A DNA stretch of 64,000 nt from Planococcus citreus. Lineage in GTDB: Bacteria; Bacillota; Bacilli; Bacillales_A; Planococcaceae. A model generated the notes under the pieces. The model did no database searches, was not told the origin of the DNA, and saw nothing but the letters and a program-made list of their open reading frames with translations. The DNA lies in NCBI RefSeq assembly GCF_003664125.1, contig NZ_RCCP01000001.1, forward strand, positions 1,488,001 through 1,552,000, given 5' to 3'. Below are positions 31,089 through 39,709 of this stretch, piece after piece. The first letter of the stretch is position 1. The number at the start of each line of letters is the position of its first letter. Position numbers and translations under genes: made by a program.

Positions 31089-32729
31089 ATGAAATCATTA
31101 TCGCTGAGAAATTACTGGGGCCTGATATTCGCGGTCTTCATCCTGCTTTTTGCTGCTGTACTCAGCGTCCTCGTCTCCGAAGTGAGCACGAAGCGGCTGG
31201 AAGAAGAACGGGGCAATGCCTTATCGAGTGCAGCGTTCCAGATGAAAGACCGACTGGATCAATACATGTGGGGACGCTATAGCGAAATCAAGACCTTCGG
31301 GGAAATCGAAGAACTTGCGCTGACTACGTCCATTGAAGAAAAGCGTGCCACGCTTGAAATGCTGCAAGACCAAGTGCCGGCTTTTTCCTGGATTGGCATC
31401 ACCGATTCGGCCGGCGTCGTGACTGCTTCCACTAACGAATTGCTGGAAGGAATGGACTTGTCCGATAGACCCGTTTATTCCGAAGCACGCCAAGCGGATT
31501 ACGTCGGCGATGTCCACGAAGCGCTGCTTTTGGCAGACTTATTGCCGAATCCCGGCGGCCATGAGCTCGAATTTGTCGATATCAGCGTCCCTTTCTTTTA
31601 CTCGGATGGTTCATTCGGCGGCGTAGTAGCCGCCCATTTGAGCTGGGATTGGGCACAAGAAGTGATGCAATTCGTGTTGCGACCGCTCAACCGCAGCGAA
31701 AATGAACTGGAGGTTTTCGTCTTAAGCCCAGGGGACAATCGCGTCATTCTCGGTCCTGAACAATTTCTCGGCAAGCCGCTTCCGATCGATTCCTACACCC
31801 TGTCACAAGGAAAACGAGCCGGTTGGGTACTGGAACAATGGCCAGATGGCAATTCGTATTTAACTGGCTTCACCGGCGGCCGAACCAATTGGGAGTATCC
31901 GGGGCTTGAATGGACTGTGCTGGTCCGCCAACCCGAAGAAACGGCCTTCGCCGCCGCCCGCGACTTGAGCCGCATCATCATGTTGAGCGGTTTGGCAAGC
32001 GCTGTTCTTTTTGCCTTAGCCGGCTGGTTAGTAGCCGGGCGCATCAGCCGCCCGCTCAATGAAATCTCCAACAAAGCGAAAGCCTTCCGCAAAGGCAGCC
32101 AATTGGTTCTGCCAAAAAATACGGGAGTCCGTGAAATTGAAGACTTATCCAACTCGCTTGAGAGCCTGGTCATGACACTTGGCACGACGGAATCCGATTT
32201 GGTGCGCATGCAGGATTTGGCACAACGTGACCCACTGACAGGCTTGCCGAACCGCATCGCGCTTGAAGAGGCCGCGGATCGCATGATGAAGCAGGCACGC
32301 ACCACGGATGGAAAATTGGCTTTTTTCTATTTGGATCTGGACGGCTTCAAAAAAGCGAATGATAGTTTGGGGCATTTAGCGGGTGACCATGTACTGCAGA
32401 AAGTGGCTGAACGGCTGACGGCGGAACTGCCTGAAGAAGCGTTCATTTCCCGGATCGGCGGAGATGAATTTGTCTTGTTGTTCCCATGTGGAGGATTAGG
32501 CGAGTCGTCGACGAGAAAGTTGGCGCAGCGGCTGATCGACCGGTTGAGCAAACCGATTACCGTGGAGGCTGGGCGTGTGCAACTGGGATGCAGCATCGGG
32601 ATTGCCATTTACCCTGATAACGCAGAAAACCTCTATACTTTGCTGTCGTATGCAGATGCCGCGCTTTACGTGTCCAAGGAAAACGGCAAAAGCCAGACGA
32701 CGTTTTACAGGGATATTGCCTCGGAATGA
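31089..32729 (+). CDS. membrane diguanylate cyclase with extracellular sensor (dCACHE-HAMP-GGDEF)
   Basis: 546 residues. Helix 1 (about 8-30), extracellular Cache-like sensor to about 295, helix 2 (297-318), HAMP-like linker with I-S-R-P-L-N-E-I, then the GGDEF domain from about 380 (R-D-P-L-T-G-L-P-N-R). The catalytic motif is intact (R-I-G-G-D-E-F, 457-461), so it should make c-di-GMP from two GTP. The allosteric I-site RxxD that would lie 5 residues before GGDEF is absent (P-E-E-A there), so product inhibition through it is not expected. ATG with GGAAGGG upstream. Sensor ligand unknown. Confidence 0.9.
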   Translation: MKSLSLRNYWGLIFAVFILLFAAVLSVLVSEVSTKRLEEERGNALSSAAFQMKDRLDQYMWGRYSEIKTFGEIEELALTTSIEEKRATLEMLQDQVPAFSWIGITDSAGVVTASTNELLEGMDLSDRPVYSEARQADYVGDVHEALLLADLLPNPGGHELEFVDISVPFFYSDGSFGGVVAAHLSWDWAQEVMQFVLRPLNRSENELEVFVLSPGDNRVILGPEQFLGKPLPIDSYTLSQGKRAGWVLEQWPDGNSYLTGFTGGRTNWEYPGLEWTVLVRQPEETAFAAARDLSRIIMLSGLASAVLFALAGWLVAGRISRPLNEISNKAKAFRKGSQLVLPKNTGVREIEDLSNSLESLVMTLGTTESDLVRMQDLAQRDPLTGLPNRIALEEAADRMMKQARTTDGKLAFFYLDLDGFKKANDSLGHLAGDHVLQKVAERLTAELPEEAFISRIGGDEFVLLFPCGGLGESSTRKLAQRLIDRLSKPITVEAGRVQLGCSIGIAIYPDNAENLYTLLSYADAALYVSKENGKSQTTFYRDIASE

Positions 32730-32774
32730 ACAAGCCGAAATGCCTTTTCGCTTCACCAATACCCATAAGGATCT

Positions 32775-32805
32775 AAAAGCGCTGCCTCTCGAGGCGGCGC
32801 TTTTT
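32775..32805 (+). terminator. terminator of the diguanylate cyclase gene
   Basis: AAAGCGC-t-GCCTC pairs with GAGGC-g-GCGCTTT, followed by T-run. Confidence 0.88.
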
Positions 32806-32917
32806 CAAGTGCCGCATATTGGACGGCACGCCCGGGGTCTGCTACGGTTAATAATGGCAAAAGCCGAAGATGTATTATATATAGCGCTGCTATTGTGCTT
32901 TCGAAGGAGTCTTTCAG

Positions 32918-34111
32918 TTGAGTAACAACAAACCTAAATTATGGACGCGGGACTTTATCGGCGTTTCCGTCGTCCATTTCCTGCTACTGCTCGTTTTTTA
33001 TTTATTGATCGTCACGATCGCTTTATATGCCGTTGAAGAATACGGCGCTTCAACTAGTGAAGCCGGTCTTGTCACCGGGATTTTCATCCTAGGAGCGCTA
33101 GCGGGACGCTTGGTCATCGGCCGGACACTCGATATGATCGGGCGCAAACGGGCGTTGGTGCTCGGTTCCGCTTTATTTGTCGGTATGACGGCACTGTATT
33201 TCCTGCCGCTCGGCTTGCCTTTCTTGATGCTCAACCGCTTTTTGCACGGGGTGACGCTTGGCATTGCGAGCACCGCCGCTGGAACGATTGCAGCGCAAGT
33301 CATTCCGCACACGCGCAAAGGCGAAGGCATTGGCTACTTCAGCATGAGCGCTACGCTAGGTGCAGCTTTCGGGCCGTTTATCGGTTTGCTGATGAGCCAA
33401 TGGACCGGCTATAACGCGATTTTTGCTGCCTGTGTCGCGATTGCTGTGTCTGCTCTGGCGCTCAGTACTTTTGTGAAAGTCCCGCCGCTGGAGAAACCGT
33501 CTGGCGGAGAAGCGAAATCCGGCTTCCAGCTTTCCAATTATTTAGAAGCGAATGCTGTACCGATTGCCATCGTCATGTTTTTGATCGCGCTCAGTTATTC
33601 GAGCGTTTTGTCCTTCATCAATTTTTACGCCAATGACAAAGGGCTAGTGGAAGCAGCGAGCTTCTTCTTCCTGGTGTATGCTGTCGTCATCCTGCTGACG
33701 CGGCCTTTTACGGGACGCATCATGGATTTGTACGGCGCCAATTACATTATGTATCCTGCGCTCGTATCGCTTGCAGCGGGACTATTGCTGCTCAGTGTCG
33801 CCGATTCAGGCTTAGGGCTGTTGTTTGCAGGTGCTTTGATCGGGCTCGGGTTCGGGAATATGCAATCGACGACGCAAGCGGTCGCCATCAAGCTGACGCC
33901 TCCCCACCGCATGGGGCTTGCGACATCGACTTTTTTTGTCGCGATGGACGGCGGGCTCGGCATGGGGCCGTATATCCTCGGCTTTATCATCCCGTTCACC
34001 GGCTACAGCGCGCTTTATGGATTGCTTGGAATCGCGGTATTCGCGTTGATCGTGCCGTATTATTTCCTCCACGGAAAAAAAGAACGCCAGCTCTCCGCTT
34101 CCGCTCGTTGA
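32918..34111 (+). CDS. MFS transporter
   Basis: 397-residue major facilitator with twelve predicted helices. Motif A-like loop between helices 2 and 3: G-R-L-V-I-G-R-T-L-D-M-I-G-R-K-R. The related R-P-F-T-G-R-I-M-D-L-Y-G occurs in the second half. TTG start 8 nt after AAGGAGT. Looks like the drug or metabolite efflux groups common in Bacillus; substrate unknown and no neighbour helps. Confidence 0.88.
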   Translation: MSNNKPKLWTRDFIGVSVVHFLLLLVFYLLIVTIALYAVEEYGASTSEAGLVTGIFILGALAGRLVIGRTLDMIGRKRALVLGSALFVGMTALYFLPLGLPFLMLNRFLHGVTLGIASTAAGTIAAQVIPHTRKGEGIGYFSMSATLGAAFGPFIGLLMSQWTGYNAIFAACVAIAVSALALSTFVKVPPLEKPSGGEAKSGFQLSNYLEANAVPIAIVMFLIALSYSSVLSFINFYANDKGLVEAASFFFLVYAVVILLTRPFTGRIMDLYGANYIMYPALVSLAAGLLLLSVADSGLGLLFAGALIGLGFGNMQSTTQAVAIKLTPPHRMGLATSTFFVAMDGGLGMGPYILGFIIPFTGYSALYGLLGIAVFALIVPYYFLHGKKERQLSASAR

Positions 34112-34124
34112 ACGGCTGCACAAT

Positions 34125-34161
34125 AAAAGAACGGCCGACAGTCATCTGTCGGCCGTTCTTT
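34125..34161. terminator. bidirectional terminator
   Basis: A 16-bp perfect stem, AAAGAACGGCCGACAG with its complement, between the MFS gene and the cupin gene on opposite strands. Confidence 0.92.
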
Positions 34162-34169
34162 ATTTGCAT

Positions 34170-34586
34170 TTATTCTTCCTCTTCTGCTGCGTCCGCTTCC
34201 GCTTTTGTTTCGTGCACTGTGCTGTGCGGATGTTCTGGCGGTGCATAGATGGAATAGATCTTCAGCGGCTTATCGCCTGTATTGGTGACGTTGTGCCATT
34301 TGCCTGCGGGGATGAGGATGGCGTAATCGTCTTCAGCTTTTTCTTCAAAGCTTAAATTGTCTTCGCTGTCGCCCATCTGCACGAGGCCTTCCCCTTCTTC
34401 GATGCGAAGGAATTGGTCGCCGTGTTCGTGGACTTCAAGCCCGATGTCATCGCCTGCTGCGATGCTCATCAATGTAACCTGCAAGTTTTTCCCGGTCCAA
34501 AGAGCGGTCCGGAACGTATCGTTTTGTTTTGTCGCATCTTCGATATTGACGACAAATGATTCAGCACCATAATCTTTTAATTCCAT
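34170..34586 (-). CDS. cupin-domain protein
   Basis: 138-residue single cupin. Motif 1 H-E-H-G-D-Q-F-L-R-I-E-E-G-E-G near residue 53 has both metal histidines and the glutamate; motif 2 is P-A-G-K-W-H-N-V-T-N. It ends in an acidic tail (E-A-D-A-A-E-E-E-E). Many such proteins are annotated as sugar- or phenol-binding; no function can be given here. ATG with GGAGGAACCACAC upstream. Confidence 0.85.
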   Translation of the reverse strand: MELKDYGAESFVVNIEDATKQNDTFRTALWTGKNLQVTLMSIAAGDDIGLEVHEHGDQFLRIEEGEGLVQMGDSEDNLSFEEKAEDDYAILIPAGKWHNVTNTGDKPLKIYSIYAPPEHPHSTVHETKAEADAAEEEE

Positions 34587-34661
34587 GTGTGGTTCCTCCT
34601 CCGATTTGTTGTTCTGTCCTGCTCTTCTCTACCCTGCGAGCATCGGACATAAACAAACGGT

Positions 34662-35711
34662 TCAGCGCAAGGCTTGTTTTTTGAGCGCCTGGTTGCGGGA
34701 GTTGAACACATCATTATGGGAAGACACCATGGCGATATTGGCAGCGTCCGGTTCGATGAACTTCTTCGCTTTATTGACGGCATTGGCGGCGTCGGTGAAC
34801 GTGCCGGCGATCAAATTGAGCTTGCCGTCATGCTGGAGAATGTCCCCTGCCGCAAACACTCCCGGTACGGAAGTTTCGCTTGCCGGCGTACCTTGTAAAT
34901 AGAAGTCATCTTTTGTTTCCAGATCGAGCGGGCTATTTTCGAGTAAGCTCGCATCACGCTCATAGCCATGGTTGATGACGAGCTGGTCGACCGGCAGCAT
35001 GCGCCGTTCCCCCGTCACTTGGTTCATCACTTCCACGAGTTCCACGCGGTCGCCTGCATCCGATGCCACAAGCCGCGTGATGGCGGAATCCAGTAAGCAC
35101 TCGGCGCGGCTTTCGAGCAGTTGGCGCACTTGCGCTTCGTGTCCGGCCATTTCGGATTTGCGGTGGACGACATAGACTTTTTCAGCGATCGGCTCAAGCT
35201 CGTTTGCCCAGTCGACTGCCGAATTTCCCCCTCCTGAAATGAGCACCGTGCTGCCACGGAAACGCTCGAGTGTTTTGACGGTATAATTAAGGTTCGCCAC
35301 TTCAAAGCGCTCGGCTCCTTCGATTTGCAGCTTCTGCGGTTTCAGGATGCCTCCGCCTACTGCGACGATGACCGATTTCGAGTAATGGACTTCACCTGAA
35401 GCACCAGCCAATACAAACAAGCCGTCTTCGTTTTTGGCCATGCTTTCCACTTTCTCATCCAAGCATACCGTCGGATCGAACGTCAGACCTTGTTCAACCA
35501 ATTGGGTGATCAGCTGTTCACAGCGGATCGGCGTCTGCCCCCCGACGTCCCAGATCATTTTTTCAGGATAGACATGGAGCTTGCCGCCAAGGCGCGGCTG
35601 GAACTCGATAATTTTCGTTTTCATGCCCCGAAGCCCGCTGTAAAAAGCTGAATACAAGCCGGCGGGACCTCCCCCGATGATGGTTACGTCAAAGATGTCG
35701 TGATTGGCCAT
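34662..35711 (-). CDS. ferredoxin/flavodoxin-NADP reductase-like flavoprotein (YumC-like)
   Basis: 349-residue FAD/NAD(P)-binding oxidoreductase of the thioredoxin-reductase-like type 2 FNR family. FAD loop I-G-G-G-P-A-G-L-Y-S-A near residue 13, NAD(P) loop S-G-G-G-N-S-A-V-D-W near 158, and the FAD closing motif G-V-F-A-A-G-D near 284. No CxxC redox pair, so not a thioredoxin reductase. Start chosen at the ATG at 35711, since GGGGATGG is upstream; the longer frame overlaps the Fur box. Divergent from the fhu operon across shared Fur boxes, so it likely supplies electrons to reduce imported Fe(III)-siderophore. Confidence 0.85.
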   Translation of the reverse strand: MANHDIFDVTIIGGGPAGLYSAFYSGLRGMKTKIIEFQPRLGGKLHVYPEKMIWDVGGQTPIRCEQLITQLVEQGLTFDPTVCLDEKVESMAKNEDGLFVLAGASGEVHYSKSVIVAVGGGILKPQKLQIEGAERFEVANLNYTVKTLERFRGSTVLISGGGNSAVDWANELEPIAEKVYVVHRKSEMAGHEAQVRQLLESRAECLLDSAITRLVASDAGDRVELVEVMNQVTGERRMLPVDQLVINHGYERDASLLENSPLDLETKDDFYLQGTPASETSVPGVFAAGDILQHDGKLNLIAGTFTDAANAVNKAKKFIEPDAANIAMVSSHNDVFNSRNQALKKQALR

Positions 35712-35743
35712 TTTTTCCATCCCCGTTCTATAGTAAATTCCGA

Positions 35744-35760
35744 TTGACAACGATTCTCAA
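35744..35760. promoter_or_regulatory. Fur box, reductase side
   Basis: TTGACAACGATTCTCAA contains the 7-1-7 palindrome TGACAAC-G-ATTCTCA, 12 of 14 arm bases matching TGATAAT-N-ATTATCA. Confidence 0.8.
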
Positions 35761-35789
35761 TAACTTTATAGTATACATTGTAATGAAAG

Positions 35790-35804
35790 TGAGAATCATT
35801 ATCA
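35790..35804. promoter_or_regulatory. Fur box, fhu side
   Basis: TGAGAAT-C-ATTATCA matches the 7-1-7 Fur consensus at 13 of 14 arm bases. Lies 63 nt before fhuC and between the divergent promoters; TATACTATAA-like -10 sequences surround it. Confidence 0.88.
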
Positions 35805-35867
35805 ACACATATCCTATTTTTATTTTTTTGCTCCAAAATTACGGTTTAACGAAAAGGAGGGCTGTCG

Positions 35868-36659
35868 ATGGGACGCCTTTTTACAGAAAACCTGGAAGTC
35901 AGCTATGGCGAAAGGAAAATCGTCAAAGGCTTGTCCCTGTCGATTCCAGATAAAAAGATTACGGCAATCATCGGGCCGAACGGCTGTGGGAAATCGACCT
36001 TCTTGAAAGCGATGACACGCGTCATTCCCCACGAATCGGGTTCGGTCATTCTCGACGGCCAGCAAATTGCTGAAGAAAAGACGAAGCAATTGGCGAAAAA
36101 GCTTGCCATCTTGCCACAATCGCCGGAAAACGCGGCTGGCCTGACCGTCGGCGAAATTGTCTCTTACGGCCGCTTCCCTTACCAAAAAGGTTTCGGCAAG
36201 CTCAGCACACGGGATTATGAAATGATCGACTGGGCACTCAATGTGACCGGCACGCAATTTTTCAAATACCACCCCGTTGATGCTTTATCCGGCGGCCAGC
36301 GCCAACGCGTCTGGATTGCCATGGCGCTCGCGCAGGAGACCGAAATGATTTTCCTCGATGAACCGACGACTTACCTCGATATGGCGCATCAACTGGAAAT
36401 CTTGGAGCTTCTCCGCGAACTCAATGCCGAAGAAGAACGTACTATTGTCATGGTGCTGCACGATTTGAACCACGCCGCCCGCTTCGCCGACCATATCGTC
36501 GCGATGAAAGACGGCCAGATCATCAAGGCCGGATCGCCTGAAGAAGTCATTGTTCCGGATGTACTTCGCGAAGTTTTCCGCATCGATGCGGAAATCGGCC
36601 TTGACCCACGAACACAAAAACCGATTTGCTTAACTTATAATTTAATCAAGGGAGCTTAA
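35868..36659 (+). CDS. fhuC: iron-siderophore ABC transporter ATPase
   Basis: 263-residue FecE/FhuC-type ATPase. Walker A G-P-N-G-C-G-K-S-T near residue 39, signature L-S-G-G-Q-R-Q-R near 142, Walker B M-I-F-L-D-E-P-T, and V-L-H-D-L-N-H-A-A-R-F-A typical of siderophore ATPases. ATG with AAAAGGAGGG upstream. First gene of fhuC-fhuD-fhuB-fhuG, 7 nt before the binding-protein gene. In Bacillus such ATPases may also serve unlinked siderophore permeases. Confidence 0.92.
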   Translation: MGRLFTENLEVSYGERKIVKGLSLSIPDKKITAIIGPNGCGKSTFLKAMTRVIPHESGSVILDGQQIAEEKTKQLAKKLAILPQSPENAAGLTVGEIVSYGRFPYQKGFGKLSTRDYEMIDWALNVTGTQFFKYHPVDALSGGQRQRVWIAMALAQETEMIFLDEPTTYLDMAHQLEILELLRELNAEEERTIVMVLHDLNHAARFADHIVAMKDGQIIKAGSPEEVIVPDVLREVFRIDAEIGLDPRTQKPICLTYNLIKGA

Positions 36660-36666
36660 CCAGATT

Positions 36667-37596
36667 ATGAAAAAATTACTTTTCTTGTCCATCGCTTTAC
36701 TCGTTATGCTGGCACTTGCCGCTTGTGGATCTACAGAAGAAACGACAGAGGAAACGGGCGGTTCGGAAGGCGAAGCAAACGGAGCCGAAACCATCCAATA
36801 TGAATCAGAAAATGGCACAGTAGAAGTTCCGGCTGACCCGCAGCGCGTGGTAGCATTGGCTTACGGCGGAAACGTCATGTCACTTGATGTGCCGCTTGTC
36901 GGGATCGACGCTTGGGCGATCGACAACCCGAACTACGAACCATACTTGGACGGCGTAGAAGAAGTATCGGAAGAGAACCTGGAGAAAATCATCGAATTGG
37001 ATCCGGATTTGATTATCGGTTACTCGACTCTTCAAAACGTCGATAAACTGGAACAAATTGCACCAACTGTCACTTACACTTACGGTAAAGTCGACTATTT
37101 GACACAACACCTGGAAATCGGGAAACTATTGAATAAAGAAGACGAAGCACAAGCATTCGTGGACGACTTTAAAGAACGCGCACAAGCTGCGGGTGAAGAG
37201 ATCAAAGCGGAAATCGGCGAAGATGCAACGGTCTCTGTCATCGAGAACTTTGATAAGCAATTGTACGTATACGGCGACAACTGGGGCCGCGGCACCGAGA
37301 TCCTGTATCAGGAAATGGGCTTGAACATGCCGGAAAAAGTTGAAGAAATGGCTCTTACTGATGGGTACTATGCCTTGTCACAAGAAGTCCTCCCTGAATA
37401 TATGGGCGATTACGTAATCTTCAGCAAAGACTCCGAACAGGATAACTCCTTCCAAGAAACGGACCTTTACCAAAACACGCCAGCTGTAAAGAACGACCAA
37501 GTATTCGAAGCGGATGCGAAGAAATTGTACTTCAATGATCCGATTTCACTTGATTACCAGCTTGAGTTGTTCCAGGAAAAATTCCTTGGCCAATAA
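36667..37596 (+). CDS. fhuD: iron(III)-hydroxamate binding lipoprotein (FhuD2-like)
   Basis: 309 residues. Lipobox L-A-L-A-A-C near residue 20, acidic Thr/Glu/Gly linker, then the class III binding fold. The segment Y-V-Y-G-D-N-W-G-R-G-T-E-I-L-Y-Q closely mirrors Staphylococcus FhuD2, whose Trp and Arg in N-W-G-R-G contact hydroxamate siderophores; so ferrichrome or ferrioxamine-type ligands are likely. Binding-protein signatures P-Q-R-V-V-A-L and D-P-D-L-I-I-G-Y-S-T are present. Followed by a hairpin before the permease genes. Confidence 0.9.
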   Translation: MKKLLFLSIALLVMLALAACGSTEETTEETGGSEGEANGAETIQYESENGTVEVPADPQRVVALAYGGNVMSLDVPLVGIDAWAIDNPNYEPYLDGVEEVSEENLEKIIELDPDLIIGYSTLQNVDKLEQIAPTVTYTYGKVDYLTQHLEIGKLLNKEDEAQAFVDDFKERAQAAGEEIKAEIGEDATVSVIENFDKQLYVYGDNWGRGTEILYQEMGLNMPEKVEEMALTDGYYALSQEVLPEYMGDYVIFSKDSEQDNSFQETDLYQNTPAVKNDQVFEADAKKLYFNDPISLDYQLELFQEKFLGQ

Positions 37597-37599
37597 ACA

Positions 37600-37631
37600 C
37601 AAAAGGGATTCTGCGCAGCGGAATCCCTTTA
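37600..37631 (+). terminator. partial terminator or stabiliser after fhuD
   Basis: AAAGGGATTC pairs perfectly with GAATCCCTTT; the following sequence ATCCTTTCT is only weakly T-rich, so read-through into the permease genes is expected. Confidence 0.7.
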
Positions 37632-37658
37632 TCCTTTCTATAGAAAAGATGATGATGC

Positions 37659-38657
37659 ATGCGTTATAACGCCCGTTTTTCATACATATTTGGAATCAGC
37701 CTGCTGGCACTTGTGCTGGCTTTTGTTGTGTCGATGGTCTTTGGCGCTGCTGATGTCAGCCTGAAGAATCTCTGGCTGGCACTGTTTTCCGACAGCACCG
37801 GACAGCAAATTTCGGTCATCCAGGAAATTCGCCTGCCGCGTGAAGTCGCCGCGATTTTCGTCGGCGCGGCACTCGCCGTCTCAGGCGCCATCATGCAAGG
37901 CATGACCCGTAACCCGCTGGCAGACCCCGGTTTGCTCGGTTTGACTGCCGGAGCCAATGCTGCACTGGCCGCGACCTTGGCGTTCATCCCCGGAGCCAAT
38001 TATTTCGGCATCATGATCGCCTGCTTTATCGGGGCGGCCATCGGGGCCGGGCTCGTCTTCGGCATCGGGGCTTCACGGCGCGGCGGCTTCTCGCCATTTC
38101 GCATCGTCCTGGCCGGAGCGGCTGTATCAGCGTTTTTGACCGCCATTGCAGAAGCGATCGGCTTGCTGTTTAAGATTTCCAAAGACGTCTCCATGTGGAC
38201 TGCCGGCGGCTTGATCGGCACGTCTTGGGGACAGCTGCAGATTATCGTTCCATTTATCACCATCGCTTTGTTTGTCGCTTTATTGCTATCCCGCCAACTG
38301 GCAGTGTTGAGCTTAAGTGAAGAAGCGGCGATCGGGCTTGGCCAAAAGACCGGCCAGATCAAAGCAATGCTGTTTGTCGTCGTCACCTTGCTTGCCGGCG
38401 CTGCAGTAGCGTTAGCCGGCAACTTGGCGTTCATCGGCTTGATGATCCCACACATCGTCCGTGTGATCGTCGGCAGCGATTACCGTTTCATCATTCCGAT
38501 GTCCGCTGTCACGGGCGCCATCTTCATGCTGCTCGCCGATTTGTTCGGACGCACGGTCAACGCACCATTTGAAACGCCGGTCGCAGCGGTGGTCGCCATG
38601 CTCGGCTTGCCATTCTTCCTGCTGATCGTCCGTAAAGGTGGAGGTGCGTTCACATGA
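37659..38657 (+). CDS. fhuB: iron-siderophore ABC transporter permease
   Basis: 332-residue FecCD-type permease with about ten helices. Family blocks: R-L-P-R-E-V-A-A-I-F-V-G-A-A-L-A near residue 54, M-Q-G-M-T-R-N-P-L-A-D-P-G-L-L-G-L, and I-G-L-M-I-P-H-I-V-R near 255 (the ATPase-contact loop). ATG at 37659; the ribosome site is weak (GAAAAGATGATG). Its stop overlaps the next start as ATGA. Confidence 0.9.
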   Translation: MRYNARFSYIFGISLLALVLAFVVSMVFGAADVSLKNLWLALFSDSTGQQISVIQEIRLPREVAAIFVGAALAVSGAIMQGMTRNPLADPGLLGLTAGANAALAATLAFIPGANYFGIMIACFIGAAIGAGLVFGIGASRRGGFSPFRIVLAGAAVSAFLTAIAEAIGLLFKISKDVSMWTAGGLIGTSWGQLQIIVPFITIALFVALLLSRQLAVLSLSEEAAIGLGQKTGQIKAMLFVVVTLLAGAAVALAGNLAFIGLMIPHIVRVIVGSDYRFIIPMSAVTGAIFMLLADLFGRTVNAPFETPVAAVVAMLGLPFFLLIVRKGGGAFT

Positions 38658-39661
38658 TCCAACAACATTTAATCCGCAAACAGCGCATCACTTTGCTCGT
38701 GCTCACCATCATCCTGTTGGTCACCGCCGTCTTGAGTTTAGGGCTCGGCTATTCGACGCTCGGTTTCGGGAGAATTGTGCCCGTTTTGATGGGGCAAGGC
38801 GATTTCAAAGAAGAGTTCGTGCTGTATTCCATCCGGATGCCAAGGCTGCTCATTACGTTTCTAGCGGGGATGGCACTCGCTTTATCGGGCGCAGTGCTAC
38901 AGAGCATTACGCGCAATGATTTGGCCGACCCGGGCATCATCGGCATCAATTCCGGTGCCGGTGTCGCCATTGCCATTTTCTTTTTATTCATCCCTGTTGA
39001 GCCGGGCTCTTTTGCTTTCTTGATGCCATTCGTCGCGTTTTTAGGCGCGTTTATCACGGCGATCCTGATTTACTTGTTCTCCCGTGATCCGCGTACTGGC
39101 CTTCAACCGGTCCGTCTCGTCCTGGTGGGGATTGGGTTTTCCATGGCGCTATCCGGCGTCATGATTGTCCTGATCTCATCTGCAGAGCGGGAAAAAGTGG
39201 ATTTCATTGCCCAGTGGCTTGCAGGTTCCATTTGGGGCACCGACTGGCCGTTTATCCTGGCGCTTTTGCCTTGGCTTATCGTGTTGATTCCGTTTGTCCT
39301 GTATAAAGCGAACCGGCTGAACATCCTCGGGCTCGGCGAATCCGCCGCAATCGGCCTCGGGCTCAATATCGGCAAAGAACGCGCCGTCCTATTGCTTGCG
39401 GCCGTCGCGCTCGCTGCCGCTGCGGTTTCTGTCACCGGCAGCATTGCCTTTATCGGCTTGATGGCCCCTCACCTCGCGAAAGCGCTTGTCGGGCCGCGCC
39501 ATCAATTGTTCCTGCCCGTCGCCATTTTGCTCGGCGGCTGGCTGCTGCTTGCGGCAGACACAATCGGGCGCAACTTGCTTGAACCGTCGGGCATTCCGGC
39601 TGGCGTCATGGCAGCTTTGATCGGCGCACCGTATTTCGTTTATTTACTAATGAAGAAATAA
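38654..39661 (+). CDS. fhuG: iron-siderophore ABC transporter permease
   Basis: 335-residue FecCD partner permease, overlapping the previous gene by 4 nt (ATGA). R-M-P-R-L-L-I-T-F-L-A-G-M-A-L-A, then R-N-D-L-A-D-P-G-I-I-G-I-N-S-G and I-G-L-M-A-P-H-L-A-K mark the family. It is no closer to FhuB than usual, so the two form the heterodimeric channel. GGTGGAGGTG provides the ribosome site. Terminator follows. Confidence 0.9.
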   Translation: MIQQHLIRKQRITLLVLTIILLVTAVLSLGLGYSTLGFGRIVPVLMGQGDFKEEFVLYSIRMPRLLITFLAGMALALSGAVLQSITRNDLADPGIIGINSGAGVAIAIFFLFIPVEPGSFAFLMPFVAFLGAFITAILIYLFSRDPRTGLQPVRLVLVGIGFSMALSGVMIVLISSAEREKVDFIAQWLAGSIWGTDWPFILALLPWLIVLIPFVLYKANRLNILGLGESAAIGLGLNIGKERAVLLLAAVALAAAAVSVTGSIAFIGLMAPHLAKALVGPRHQLFLPVAILLGGWLLLAADTIGRNLLEPSGIPAGVMAALIGAPYFVYLLMKK

Positions 39662-39702
39662 AAAAACGGCTCATGCCCCCTTTTCGGGACGTGAGCCGTT
39701 TT
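39661..39702. terminator. bidirectional terminator between fhuG and nhaC
   Basis: AAAACGGCTCA pairs with TGAGCCGTTTT around a mixed loop, T-rich on both exits. Confidence 0.88.
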
Positions 39703-39709
39703 GCTGTTG

